A stretch of DNA of 64,000 nt from Terriglobales bacterium. Lineage in GTDB: Bacteria; Acidobacteriota; Terriglobia; Terriglobales; Acidobacteriaceae. The stretch lies in the NCBI GenBank assembly GCA_035624455.1, contig DASPRM010000025.1:149046-213045 (forward strand), read 5' to 3'. The translations under genes and the position numbers were made by a program. Each line of letters begins with the position of its first letter. Position 1 is the first letter of the stretch. Positions 33,091 to 42,102 of the stretch are shown piece after piece. The notes beneath the pieces are model-generated. The model did no database searches. It was not told where the DNA came from and worked only from the letters and a program-made list of their open reading frames with translations.

Positions 33091-34617
33091 ATGCCTGATA
33101 GCGATCAGGGGAACCGTGTTCGGGGAGCAAATGCCCGCGAACTTGCCTTGTTGATCCTGGCGGCTGCCGCCATATTGGCGCTGGCCGGATGTCAGGGTCT
33201 CACCTCAAGCTCCGATCCCTCCAGCGTGTCGACGCAAGCCGGTCTGACTCAGATCAATCACATCATTTTCATGGCGCAGGAAAACCGTGGGTTTGACCAC
33301 TACTTCGGCGACATGCGCCAGTACTGGGCCGCCAATGGCTTTCCGGATCAGTCTTTCGACGGACTGCCGCAGTTCAATCCGCCATCGGGCGCTTCACCGC
33401 TGCAGGGGCCTGCTCCGACTAACCCGGGATGCGACCCGGCGTTTCCGTTTCCCGGGAACGACTGCACTATTGACGCCAACAGTCCGCAGATTGCGTCCTT
33501 TCACATGATCTCGCAGTGCATTGAAAATCCGAGCCCGTCCTGGAATGAGGATCACGTGGATTGGAATCTCAGCAACCCAGTTTCGTCGACTCCCACTCTT
33601 GACGGCTTCGTCTGGACGGCCGCCCATGACGCACGAAACGAAGGCTTTTCCGACGTGGACGGCAAGCGTGTTATGGCCTACTACGACGCCAGCGACCTCC
33701 CTTACTACCGCTTCCTGGCGTCGAGTTTCGCGACCTCCGATCGTTGGTTTTCGCCTGTCATGTCGCGTACGCAGGCCAACCGAATGTACATGGTGGCGGC
33801 AACCTCGGCGGGCCACGTCTACCCGCTGGCCGCGGGTGCCCCGCCCCTCAGTAACACAACCGTCTTCGACCTGCTGCAGAATGCCGGGGTGTCATGGAAA
33901 ATCTATGTTACCGATCTTACGCACGCCAATCCTCCAGTAAACGACAGCGACTTAAACCCGTTCACCGCGGGCGCCAAATATCCGCAAAATGTTGTAGGGG
34001 TGGATCAATTCTTCACTGACCTAAACAATGGAACCCTGCCTTCGGTGGCTTACATTGAGCCGGGTTTCAACAGTGGCCTGGATGAGCACCCGGGGCTGGA
34101 TGATGGCGAACCGGGGGGCAGCGTTCAGGTCGGATCGCAGTATGTTTCCACCTTGATCGGCGCTCTCATGAAGAGTTCTGCCTGGAAGGACTCCGTGTTC
34201 ATTCTCACCTTCGATGAATTCGGAGGTTTCTATGATCACGTGCCGCCACAACCAGCGGTAAGTCCGGACGGCATCAAGCCCATCGACCTGCAACAAGGTC
34301 CGCCTCCGAACGGCCCGGATATCTGTGTAGGAAATAGTGGCCCGAACTGCGACTTCGTCTTTACCGGCTACCGGGTGCCGCTGATCGTAGTCTCGCCCTT
34401 CACCAAGAAGAACTTTGTCTCGCACACCGTGGCCGACTATACCGCCTGGCTCAAGTTGGTGGAGACTCGTTGGGGTCTTCCCAGCTTGACCAAGCGCGAT
34501 GCCGCACAAATGGATATGACCGAGTTCTTCGACTTCAGCAATCCTCCCTGGCAAACACCGCCCACAACCCCGGCGCAGCCGACCAACGGTGCTTGCTATT
34601 TGGATCACTTGCCATAG
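33091..34617 (+). CDS. Secreted lipoprotein phosphoesterase (phospholipase C/acid phosphatase family)
   Basis: A 508-residue exported phosphoesterase of the phospholipase C-like group. A signal peptide ends in a lipobox (LAGC, Cys near residue 33). The family opening INHIIFMAQENRGFDHYFG carries the metal-binding Glu/Asn pair, followed later by MSRTQANRMYMVAATSAG, SVAYIEPGF, and FILTFDEFGGFYDHVPP, then YRVPLIVVSPF. These enzymes hydrolyse phospholipids or phosphomonoesters outside the cell; which applies is not decidable here. Its ribosome-binding site GAGG is near the ATG. It may serve phosphate scavenging, but no Pho-type site was seen. Confidence 0.88.
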   Translation: MPDSDQGNRVRGANARELALLILAAAAILALAGCQGLTSSSDPSSVSTQAGLTQINHIIFMAQENRGFDHYFGDMRQYWAANGFPDQSFDGLPQFNPPSGASPLQGPAPTNPGCDPAFPFPGNDCTIDANSPQIASFHMISQCIENPSPSWNEDHVDWNLSNPVSSTPTLDGFVWTAAHDARNEGFSDVDGKRVMAYYDASDLPYYRFLASSFATSDRWFSPVMSRTQANRMYMVAATSAGHVYPLAAGAPPLSNTTVFDLLQNAGVSWKIYVTDLTHANPPVNDSDLNPFTAGAKYPQNVVGVDQFFTDLNNGTLPSVAYIEPGFNSGLDEHPGLDDGEPGGSVQVGSQYVSTLIGALMKSSAWKDSVFILTFDEFGGFYDHVPPQPAVSPDGIKPIDLQQGPPPNGPDICVGNSGPNCDFVFTGYRVPLIVVSPFTKKNFVSHTVADYTAWLKLVETRWGLPSLTKRDAAQMDMTEFFDFSNPPWQTPPTTPAQPTNGACYLDHLP

Positions 34618-34780
34618 AGAGCCCCTGCGCAGCTCGGGTCTTGCCCTGCCGCGTGTGGCGTGGAGACCCCTGTCCGCGGCTTTCGGCAATACCGGCAAGA
34701 AGAAAAGCGTGCTCCAAGTGGAGGGAGGACTCGGAAAAGACTTCGTGCAGACACTTGGATGCCGCTAAACCCAGCTTCCC
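34618..34780. other. Convergent gap with short hairpin-type repeat
   Basis: 163 bp between convergent genes. Contains gagacccctgtccgcgg at about 34663-34679, which resembles the perfect hairpin at 56811-56828. Confidence 0.4.
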
Positions 34781-35893
34781 CTAGAGCGTCCTCTTAAACA
34801 ACGGCGTTGCCACGCTGATCATTACCATCGCAAACAGCGTCAGGAACAGCATGTCCTGCCAGATGGCGGCGAAGCCCGCCTCTTTCAGCAGCAGCGCCTT
34901 GAATCCGTGCACCGCGTAGGTGAATGGATCCACAATCGCGATGGCCCTGAGCCAAGCCGGGAATGCCTTGATGGGATAAATCGAACCGCTGGGAAAAAAC
35001 AGCAACGTGTTGAGCACGCCGAAAATCGCGCGTGGCACCAGCGGATCCTCCACCCGCACCATCATCAGGAACATCATGGTGTTGAATGCCAGCGAAGTGG
35101 CCAGAATCATCCCCAACAGCCATAGAAACGTGGTGGGATGAAAGGTGTTGCTCACGCCGGCAATCAGCGAGCCCACAAAAGTGATCACGATTCCCGCGCC
35201 CACGGCCTTAATCGCGCCCGCCACATTCAAACCCAGGACCAGCTCGGTTTTGGTGATCGGCGTGACGAGGTAGCCTTCATGAATGCCGCGCGCTTTGTCG
35301 TCGATGTAGAGCATGCCGCCGCCGATCATCACCGAAACAAACATAGCCAGCGCAATCGAGCCGGGCAGCAAATACTTCAAATACTCGATGTAGGGATACA
35401 GCTCTACTGTATCGAGCACGACCTTCTGCAATATCCGGGGCTCGACCACGGGATCATTGAGCGCGTCCGTCAGCTCGCGCATTTTGTCTTCGAGAGAGGA
35501 ACTCATGAAGTTGTCGCTGTTGTCCACGATCAGCGCGATGCGCGGATGTTCCTGCTCATACATGCGGCGGGAGAACTGCGGGGGAATGACCACGGCGGCG
35601 TCGAGCTTGCCGTTGCGGACATCGTTCATCACCTGCCGATCGTCGCTGTAGTAAATCGGACGAAAGGTGCGTGCGGTGGCCTGCACGGAATCAAACGCCT
35701 CGCGGATCTTCAGTGCTTGTGTGCCGCCATCCTGGTCCACCACGCCCAGCCGCGCATCGCGAATCTTTCCGCCAAAGGCATTGCCCAGCACGAGGAGCTG
35801 CACCAGCGGAAAGACCATCGATACCATCATCAGCGCTGGCGAGCGCAGGAACTTGCGCAATTCACGTTCGACTATGGCCCACATCCGTTGCAT
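34781..35893 (-). CDS. ABC-2 type permease of efflux operon
   Basis: A 370-residue membrane protein with one N-terminal segment (about 18-40), a periplasmic-side domain (about 45-170) and about five C-terminal segments (175-365), including LVPRAIFGVLNTLLFFPSGSIYP, a YhhJ-like permease signature. Last gene of the tetR-hlyD-ATPase-permease run. It likely moves a hydrophobic compound together with the ATPase and membrane-fusion protein. A long frame on the opposite strand (35138-36151) is a shadow. Confidence 0.91.
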   Translation of the reverse strand: MQRMWAIVERELRKFLRSPALMMVSMVFPLVQLLVLGNAFGGKIRDARLGVVDQDGGTQALKIREAFDSVQATARTFRPIYYSDDRQVMNDVRNGKLDAAVVIPPQFSRRMYEQEHPRIALIVDNSDNFMSSSLEDKMRELTDALNDPVVEPRILQKVVLDTVELYPYIEYLKYLLPGSIALAMFVSVMIGGGMLYIDDKARGIHEGYLVTPITKTELVLGLNVAGAIKAVGAGIVITFVGSLIAGVSNTFHPTTFLWLLGMILATSLAFNTMMFLMMVRVEDPLVPRAIFGVLNTLLFFPSGSIYPIKAFPAWLRAIAIVDPFTYAVHGFKALLLKEAGFAAIWQDMLFLTLFAMVMISVATPLFKRTL

Positions 35894-35917
35894 GATTCGT
35901 TCCCTATTGCCGCATCT

Positions 35918-35975
35918 GTCGAGGTTTCGCCTCGACCTTCCACCCCAACCAAACGACGGCTAGGATGGGGCACCC
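35918..35975 (+). repeat. Short dispersed repeat (gtcgagg...ggggcaccc), copy 1
   Basis: Begins with hairpin gtcgaggtttcgcctcgac and ends ggatggggcaccc. Pairs with 42026-42084. Confidence 0.65.
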
Positions 35976-36008
35976 TCAAGTTCGTGGCTCAGCTCAGTAA
36001 ATTCATCA

Positions 36009-37082
36009 CTAATACCCGGGACGAGTCGGCATCACAAATCCGAACGCTTTCACCTGCTCATCGCGCAGCTGCCGTCCCGTATAGTGGACAAACACATCAT
36101 CCAAAGTCGTGCTCTGCACCGACAGCGACTTCACTTCCACTCCGCTCTTGAGCGCCAATTCCACCAGCGCGGTGGTGGTGCGCGGGCCAGCGGAGGTCAT
36201 GATGCGGTACATGTTGGCGCCTTCGTGCTGCACGTTGTGCACGTCCTCCAATTGCCGCAATTCCTGTTCCCAATCCGCAGGAGCATGGAGAAATTGGGCT
36301 TCGATCACATTCGTGCCCGGCACGGTTTGCTTCAGCGCCATCGGTGTATCCAGAGCGACCAACTTGCCATGATCCACGATGGCGATGCGGTCGCAGAGCC
36401 GATCGGCCTCATCCATGTAGTGCGTTGTGATCAGCACAGTCAGATTCCGCTCGCTCTTAATGCGCGTGAGCATCTCCCAGACGGCGACACGCGAGACGGG
36501 ATCCAACCCGGTGGTCGGTTCATCCAGAAAAAAGATCTTCGGAGAGTGCACCAGGCCACGCGCGATCTCCAGCCGTCTCCGCATTCCTCCGGAAAGCGTC
36601 TTGGTCTGCGCGCTGCGCCACTTCGACAGATCCACCAGTTCCAGCAGTTCGTCGATGTTGTGTTTGCGCTGATCCGCAGGGACGCTGTAGAGCTTGGCGT
36701 AGATGTTCAGATTCTCATCCACCGTGAGATCGGGATCGCTTGTCATCGCCTGCGGAATCACTCCGATGTTGCTGCGAGCAGCATCCGGTTCGCTGGCTAC
36801 GTCATGCCCGGTGATCTTCGCCGACCCCGCGGTGATGGGGATCAGCGTGGTCATCATGCGGATCAAGGTGGATTTCCCGGCCCCATTTGGTCCCAGGAGG
36901 CCGAAGATTTCGCCTTCAGCGACGGAAAATGACACATGATCCACCGCTGTGAACTCGCCAAACTTCTTGACGATGTGGCTGACCTCTACGGCGAGCGCGC
37001 GTGAAGCATTCGCGTTTCCATCTCCACCTGCAACCCCGGCTGCAGAGCCGTTGCCGGTCTTCGGATTGAAGTCCCCAAGCAC
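36009..37082 (-). CDS. ABC transporter ATP-binding protein of efflux operon
   Basis: A 357-residue ATPase of the DrrA/NodI-like class. Walker A is GPNGAGKST, the signature LSGGMRRR, Walker B FFLDEPTTGLD and the H-loop TTHYMDE. A Gly/Ala/Asn-rich 30-residue leader precedes the domain. The start is GTG immediately after the TAG of hlyD (TAGGTG), so the genes are translationally linked. The C-terminus (about 265-330) is a DrrA-type extension. Works with the permease downstream. Confidence 0.93.
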   Translation of the reverse strand: MLGDFNPKTGNGSAAGVAGGDGNANASRALAVEVSHIVKKFGEFTAVDHVSFSVAEGEIFGLLGPNGAGKSTLIRMMTTLIPITAGSAKITGHDVASEPDAARSNIGVIPQAMTSDPDLTVDENLNIYAKLYSVPADQRKHNIDELLELVDLSKWRSAQTKTLSGGMRRRLEIARGLVHSPKIFFLDEPTTGLDPVSRVAVWEMLTRIKSERNLTVLITTHYMDEADRLCDRIAIVDHGKLVALDTPMALKQTVPGTNVIEAQFLHAPADWEQELRQLEDVHNVQHEGANMYRIMTSAGPRTTTALVELALKSGVEVKSLSVQSTTLDDVFVHYTGRQLRDEQVKAFGFVMPTRPGY

Positions 37083-38219
37083 CTAGTTTTTCTCCGCCAC
37101 GGCGCTGTGCGAGCTCCCGCCGTTCCTATCCTGGGCCGGCAGAAAAGGCGCGCTCACCGGCCGTTTCAACACCTGCTGGGGGACCAGCACCTCGGCGGTC
37201 AGGCCCGGCACCAGCTTCCGCTGGCTGTTGTCGATCTGCAGTTTGAGCGCGACCGTCTTGATGTCACGTTTGCGGCGGCTGACGTCGCGCTGGGTTGCAA
37301 AATCACCTTCCACGCCTTTGAAAATCACCTTGCCAGTCACTTCTTCTCCCGAAGGCAGGCGGACCGGAAGGGTTTCGCCGATGGCAACTTTCGTACCGTA
37401 GGTCTCTGGAATTGCGGCCCGCACCCAGGTGTCGCTCAAGTCCACCACGGTCACGATAGGCGTGCCCGGACTCACAACCTCGCCTTCACGCGCGGCGCGC
37501 ACCGACACAATCCCTGAAACCGGCGAATAAACCTTGGTGTAATTCAGGCGGGCTTCCATTTCAGCGATCTGTGCCTGCGCACTGACCGCTGCGGCGCGAT
37601 TTACGTCGACCGTTTTAATCGCCGCATTTGCCTGCATTGTGCGCGCTTTCGCCGCCTGCAATTCCGCGCGGGCGGCGCTGATCTGGTGCTGCAGTGAGTC
37701 GACGCGGGCCTGTGCCTGCTTCAGCGATGCCGTCGCGCGGTCGCGATCCTGCTGCGAGGCCACTCCCTGGTCAGCCAGCGATACCATGCGCGCCGTGTCC
37801 AGCTTCTGGCGCTCGAGGTCAGCTTGCGATTCCACCAGCTGTGCCTGAACTGACTCCAGCTTGGCCTGAGCGTTGTAAACGTCACTCGACGTCGATCCCG
37901 AGGTTGCCTGTTCGGTAGCGCGCGATTCCGCCACCCGCGACCGCAGGCTGGAATACATAGCCTCCGCCTGTCGTTTCTGGGCGAGCATCTCGGCGGTATC
38001 CAACTGGGCGATCAGATCTCCCAGCTTGACCTCGGATCCCTCATCCACCAGCAGCTTTTCGATACGGCCGGAAATCTTGGCGCTCACGATGACCTGGTTC
38101 GCGTCCACGGTGCCGATCAGCACCAGCGACCGGTTGCGATCAGTGGAATAGAAGTAATAAGCCACCGCTACCGCCAGAATGATGGCCAGCAATATCGCGA
38201 ATTTTTTGCCTGGCTTCAC
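37083..38219 (-). CDS. HlyD-family membrane fusion protein of efflux operon
   Basis: A 378-residue periplasmic adaptor. An N-terminal membrane anchor (about 7-27) is followed by the biotinyl-lipoyl-like half motif VIVSAKISGRIEKLLVDEG, a long coiled-coil hairpin (about 70-210, rich in Gln/Ala/Arg) and the second lipoyl half with YSPVSGIVSVRAAREGE. It bridges the inner-membrane exporter to an outer-membrane channel. The GTG start overlaps the TetR stop (GTGA). No outer-membrane factor gene is present here. Confidence 0.92.
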   Translation of the reverse strand: MKPGKKFAILLAIILAVAVAYYFYSTDRNRSLVLIGTVDANQVIVSAKISGRIEKLLVDEGSEVKLGDLIAQLDTAEMLAQKRQAEAMYSSLRSRVAESRATEQATSGSTSSDVYNAQAKLESVQAQLVESQADLERQKLDTARMVSLADQGVASQQDRDRATASLKQAQARVDSLQHQISAARAELQAAKARTMQANAAIKTVDVNRAAAVSAQAQIAEMEARLNYTKVYSPVSGIVSVRAAREGEVVSPGTPIVTVVDLSDTWVRAAIPETYGTKVAIGETLPVRLPSGEEVTGKVIFKGVEGDFATQRDVSRRKRDIKTVALKLQIDNSQRKLVPGLTAEVLVPQQVLKRPVSAPFLPAQDRNGGSSHSAVAEKN

Positions 38220-38938
38220 TGGGGCCCTCCCTCCTGCTCGCGCGCCAAACTTTCGCCAGCAGCTTCTGGCGAACGAAACAGCGCCGCGGCGATCAAATCC
38301 AGAACCGCTGCGCGCCGCTCCGCGATCCGCTCGGGGGACAGCGGATCTCCCGGCAAAATCAGCCGGATTACAGGCAGGCTGTTGAAATAGAAAACCGTGA
38401 CGGCAATCATTGACGGCACAAAGTGTTCGACCCTTAGGGGCCGAAATTCTCCGCTTTCGATGCCTTGCTGCAATGTTCGTGTCACCCGCTGAAATAACGG
38501 TAGGAAGTACTGCTCGACCAAGTGCTTCAAGTGCGGAGAGCGATTGCGTCCGGCACGCATCATTTCGTGCTGTACGAGCCGGGGCAGCAGACTCGAATCG
38601 CCTGCCGACCTGGCGATGAAGTCAAAGTAGGCCCCCACATAACGCATGATCTTGTCGCCCGGGGGCAGATCACTCTCCAGTATGGGAAGAACCCGCGTCA
38701 CTAATCCCGAAAACACGCTGTCCAGCACGGCCCCGTACAGGGCCTCTTTGTCATGGAAGTAGTAATAGAGCAGGGCCTTGTTGACGCCGGCGGCGCGCGC
38801 GATCTCATCCGTGCGCGCACCCGCAACCCCATGCTCGGAAAATTCCCGAATCGCGGCCTTGAGGATGGCAGCGCGGGTCTTCTCCGGCATGCCCCGGGAG
38901 CCCGACTTGATTTTGAGTTTTGCGGTGGCAGTGGACAT
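38216..38938 (-). CDS. TetR/AcrR-family repressor of efflux operon
   Basis: A 240-residue regulator. Start ATG at 38936-38938 (STATAKLKIKSGSRG). The N-terminal TetR helix-turn-helix (about 18-65) reads TRAAILKAAIREFSEHGVAGARTDEIARAAGVNKALLYYYFHDKEAL, a textbook match. The C-terminal ligand-binding part is variable. First gene of the operon with HlyD, ATPase and permease, so it probably autoregulates and is released by an exported compound. An imperfect palindrome lies 6 bp before the start codon. No ribosome-binding site is evident, so translation may be leaderless. Confidence 0.92.
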   Translation of the reverse strand: MSTATAKLKIKSGSRGMPEKTRAAILKAAIREFSEHGVAGARTDEIARAAGVNKALLYYYFHDKEALYGAVLDSVFSGLVTRVLPILESDLPPGDKIMRYVGAYFDFIARSAGDSSLLPRLVQHEMMRAGRNRSPHLKHLVEQYFLPLFQRVTRTLQQGIESGEFRPLRVEHFVPSMIAVTVFYFNSLPVIRLILPGDPLSPERIAERRAAVLDLIAAALFRSPEAAGESLAREQEGGPQ

Positions 38939-38944
38939 ATATTT

Positions 38945-38960
38945 AATTAACTGGTTAGTT
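38945..38960. promoter_or_regulatory. Candidate TetR operator upstream of efflux operon
   Basis: aattaac-tg-gttagtt: 7-bp arms with one mismatch around a 2-bp centre, directly before the tetR start. Position fits autorepression; not proven. Confidence 0.5.
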
Positions 38961-39061
38961 AGTTTACAGAGGAAACGCGGGAAAAACAAGAGAAAACGTA
39001 TTGGCGGTTAAGTTATTGAATTTAAACTGGTCATTTGCGATATTCGACCACAAGGTCTCGC

Positions 39062-39985
39062 CTATTCACCGTGCTCTAATTGGCTGTAAGCCACAGCCAC
39101 GGCGGCTGCTACTCGCGCATTGTTCTCCAGCACAGCCAGGTTCGTCCTAAGCGTTCTGCCGTCACTCAGTCGCGCCAGTTCGGTTAGCAAGTACGGAGTC
39201 ACTGCCTTGCCCGGAACTTGAGCTTCTTTTGCGGACACGAGCGCCTTGGACATCAGAGTCTCCACTTCAGCCGAGGTCAACGCGCTCTCTTTCGGTGGAG
39301 GATTGCCGAATACGATGCCGCTGCGAAGCCCCAGGTTCCAGTGCGCTTTCATCAACCTCGCAGCCTCGTCTGGCGTGTCGATGCGATGGTTCAGGCGCAA
39401 CCCGCTATCTAACGAAAAGAAAGCAGGAAATTCGTGGGTGCTGCAACCCACCACCGGAACGCCCAGAGTCTCCAACACCTCGAGGGTGCGTGGCAGGTCG
39501 AGAATCGCCTTGGCTCCGGCACAAACCACTGCTACCGGACTTCTGGCCAGCTCTCCCAAATCGGCAGAAATGTCGAAGCTGTCTTCCGCACCGCGATGAA
39601 CTCCGCCAATCCCACCCGTAGCCATAACCGGTATGCCGGCGCGCGCAGCGATGAAGACCGTCGCCGCCACAGTGGTCGCTCCTACGCCGCCCGAGGCTAG
39701 AATCGCAGCGAGATCGGCACAGCTCACCTTAGCCACCCGATCTCCCTGGGCGAATGTTGCTAATTCGCCGTCCGAGACGCCCACCTTCGCCCTTCCATTG
39801 AGAATACCGATCGTTGCCGGAATTGCTCCTTCTTCCCGAACAACGGCTTCCATTTTGTGAGCCGTCTCGAGATTCATTGGCGGCGGCAGTCCATGCGCGA
39901 TTACCGTCGTCTCCAGCGCTACCACGGGTATTCCTTCGGCTAGCGCTTTCGCTATCTCGTCCGAGAGCTCAAGATAGTCGCCCAA
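39062..39985 (-). CDS. psuG: Pseudouridine-5'-phosphate glycosidase
   Basis: A 307-residue C-glycosidase that splits pseudouridine 5'-phosphate to uracil and ribose 5-phosphate. The family's catalytic Lys is Lys159 in CAGAKAILDLPRTLE. Glu25 in VALETTVIAHGLP and the stretch GGIGGVHRGAEDSFDISADL complete the substrate and metal site. Standard length. It is divergent, 67 bp from a PfkB-type kinase gene. Kinase plus PsuG is the known pseudouridine degradation pair, so this is likely such a unit. Confidence 0.93.
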   Translation of the reverse strand: MGDYLELSDEIAKALAEGIPVVALETTVIAHGLPPPMNLETAHKMEAVVREEGAIPATIGILNGRAKVGVSDGELATFAQGDRVAKVSCADLAAILASGGVGATTVAATVFIAARAGIPVMATGGIGGVHRGAEDSFDISADLGELARSPVAVVCAGAKAILDLPRTLEVLETLGVPVVGCSTHEFPAFFSLDSGLRLNHRIDTPDEAARLMKAHWNLGLRSGIVFGNPPPKESALTSAEVETLMSKALVSAKEAQVPGKAVTPYLLTELARLSDGRTLRTNLAVLENNARVAAAVAVAYSQLEHGE

Positions 39986-40052
39986 CTAATCCTCCACTGC
40001 TCTTCGGAGCAATGACCGGACCAAAAGACCGCGTCCGTTACAATGCCGGGCG

Positions 40053-41108
40053 GTGAACCCACACAAGTCACGCCCAGGTCGCGTTGTCGTACTTGGAGAC
40101 ATTACCCTCGACATCCTGGCGCCGATCCAAGCTTTGCCCAATGCCGGCGAGGACTGCCTTTCTCCACGGCTCGAACTGCATTGTGGAGGCGTCGCCGCCA
40201 ACTGTGCCGTGTCGCTCGCACGCTGGGGAGTGCCAGTTCGCCTGCTGGGAGCGGTAGGCCACGACGGCTTCGCCGACATCGTGCTGCGCATTCTACGGAC
40301 CCAGGGAGTGGATGTCTCGCAAGTTCAGCGCACCAAGAAAGCCCTGACCGGGATCATGTATATCGCGGTTACCCCCGATGGCGAGCGGACATTTTTCGGG
40401 AGCCGCGGCGCCGGCGAAGTAGTGCAGCCTCGAAAAGAAGCAGTGTGGCTTCGGAGTGTACGCGCCGCACACTTTGCCGGCTACAACTTCCTGAGCCCCA
40501 GTACTGCGAAAACCGCGGAATATCTTCTCAACAGTATTCGAAAGGTGGGCGGAACTACCTCACTGGATGTAGGGAGCGCTCCCAGCCTCGAGGTTCCGGG
40601 CAAAATTTTGCAAGTCAGCCGCAAGGTGGATATTCTCTTTGTGAGTGTGGACGAGGCCCGCGCGATCACCGGCACGCACACTGAGCAAGCGGCATTTGAT
40701 GCTTTGAGACGCGCCGGAGCCCGCGAGGTAGTCTTGAAGCTGGGCGAGCGAGGCTGCCTGATTTTCGAGTCTGGCAAACTGCGGCAAATCCCGGCTTTTT
40801 CCGTTTCTGTGATTGACACTACGGGAGCGGGAGACGCGTTTGTTGCAGCCTATCTTCAGGCACGCTGGCGTGGCTGGTCCGTGATGGAAGCAGCTTTGGT
40901 TGCGAATGCGGCAGGAGCAGCCGCGGCATCCGTCGTTGGCGCGGGGGAGAGGATGCCGCGAGTCCGCGATATTCTGAGACTGATCCGCCGCGCACGGCTC
41001 GGTCAAGACTGGGATCCGATTCGGCAGCAAGTAGTCATGCGCTTGAGCCGAGAGCTTAGAGAAAGTCGACCCAATTCTCGAGGAGGTAGCAGTGCCAGCC
41101 AAGCCTGA
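40053..41108 (+). CDS. PfkB-family carbohydrate kinase (possible pseudouridine kinase)
   Basis: A 351-residue ribokinase-fold kinase. Start GTG at 40053. VLGDITLDILAPI opens the domain, HCGGVAANCAVSLARWG is the PfkB signature 1 region, and DTTGAGDAF (255-263) with catalytic Asp261 is signature 2. It extends ~45 residues past the usual domain end (RRARLGQDWDPIRQQ...), where it overlaps the next gene by 17 nt. With psuG divergent next door, it is the best candidate to phosphorylate pseudouridine or a related nucleoside; direct proof is lacking. Confidence 0.87.
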   Translation: MNPHKSRPGRVVVLGDITLDILAPIQALPNAGEDCLSPRLELHCGGVAANCAVSLARWGVPVRLLGAVGHDGFADIVLRILRTQGVDVSQVQRTKKALTGIMYIAVTPDGERTFFGSRGAGEVVQPRKEAVWLRSVRAAHFAGYNFLSPSTAKTAEYLLNSIRKVGGTTSLDVGSAPSLEVPGKILQVSRKVDILFVSVDEARAITGTHTEQAAFDALRRAGAREVVLKLGERGCLIFESGKLRQIPAFSVSVIDTTGAGDAFVAAYLQARWRGWSVMEAALVANAAGAAAASVVGAGERMPRVRDILRLIRRARLGQDWDPIRQQVVMRLSRELRESRPNSRGGSSASQA

Positions 41109-41967
41109 GTGGAAACAAGCGATGGATCGTCCGCGGCTGAAGTCGCTGGCGGACCTGTTCGGAGTTCCCAAGCCGGTGATCGGAATGGTGCATCTGTGGC
41201 CGCTTCCGGGCTCGCCCGGCTACACCGGATATGGCATGCAGAAGATCATCGATCATGCCGTGCAAGACGCGGAAGCCCTGGTCGAGGGCGGCGTCAATGG
41301 CCTGATGGTCGAGAACATGTGGGACCTGCCGTACTACGTCGGCTCATCTGTCCAGCCGGAGGCAATGACTGCGCAGGCCGTGGGTGCTGCCGAAGTGGTG
41401 CGCAGTTTCCCGCTACCCGTCGGGATTAATGTAATTCACAACGGCGGCATCGTTTGTCTCTCCATTGCTGTTGCCGCAGGAGCACGTTTTATTCGCGTTT
41501 GCATTCTGACTGGCTCGCGGCTGTGGGATACGGGCGAACTCGACCACGGCTGTGCCGCCGACCTGATGCGCAAGCGCAAAGACCTTCACGCGGAGCGCAT
41601 CCACGTGTTTGCTGATGTGGATAAAAAGCACTCGGTGCCATTCCCGGGAATCGACTTGGCCACGCACATCGAGTGGACAGAATTCTACGGGGCTGATGGC
41701 GTCATCGTTTCCGGACGCATGACCGGCAGCGCGCCTGACTTGGAGAAAGTTCGTGAGGTGAAGCGGCTGGCCACTCGTCCGGTGTTGATCGGCAGCGGCA
41801 GCGATACCAATAACGTCGCCAGCTTCCTGCAATTTGCCGACGGGATCATCGTGGGCTCAAGCCTCAAGAAAGACGGCGTGATGGAGAATCCCGTCGATGT
41901 AAACCGTGTTCGCGCGTTCATGGAAAAAGTGAAGCCGGTGAGAGAGGCAGTGGCGGTGAACGGTTAG
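41092..41967 (+). CDS. BtpA/SgcQ-family TIM-barrel protein
   Basis: A 291-residue protein of the BtpA/SgcQ family. GTG start at 41092 with an ideal AGGAGGT ribosome-binding site, inside the end of the kinase gene. Conserved pieces are VIGMVHLWPLPGSPGY, VNGLMVENMWDLPYY, GINVIHNGG, FIRVCILTGSRLWDTG, HVFADVDKKHS, GADGVIVSGRMTG and ADGIIVGSSLKKDG. BtpA was linked to photosystem I stability in cyanobacteria, and SgcQ sits in a sugar cluster in E. coli; the reaction is unknown. Tight coupling with a kinase next to psuG suggests a role in nucleoside or ribose-derivative metabolism. Confidence 0.9.
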   Translation: MPAKPEWKQAMDRPRLKSLADLFGVPKPVIGMVHLWPLPGSPGYTGYGMQKIIDHAVQDAEALVEGGVNGLMVENMWDLPYYVGSSVQPEAMTAQAVGAAEVVRSFPLPVGINVIHNGGIVCLSIAVAAGARFIRVCILTGSRLWDTGELDHGCAADLMRKRKDLHAERIHVFADVDKKHSVPFPGIDLATHIEWTEFYGADGVIVSGRMTGSAPDLEKVREVKRLATRPVLIGSGSDTNNVASFLQFADGIIVGSSLKKDGVMENPVDVNRVRAFMEKVKPVREAVAVNG

Positions 41968-42025
41968 CAATCAGGAATCCCTAACCAGCAGTCAGTAGCC
42001 AGTAATCAGTCGTCAGTGGTCAGTA

Positions 42026-42084
42026 GTCGAGGCTGCGCCTCGACCTCCCACTCAAGCCAAAGGAAGGCGTGGGTGGGGCACCCA
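42026..42084 (+). repeat. Short dispersed repeat (gtcgagg...ggggcaccc), copy 2
   Basis: Begins with hairpin gtcgaggctgcgcctcgac and ends gggtggggcaccc. Preceded by a string of cagtcagtagccagtaatcag-type units. Pairs with 35918-35975. Confidence 0.65.
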
Positions 42085-42102
42085 CCGAACTTCTGCAAGC
42101 AA

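Noticed and set aside
35138..36151. 337-residue frame on the plus strand
   Set aside because: Spans the antisense of the ABC permease and runs through a repeat; no family features.
41990..42025. cagtcagtagccagtaatcag-type string
   Set aside because: Considered as a short tandem repeat or array. It is irregular and short, of the kind seen in several gaps here, and I cannot support a function.
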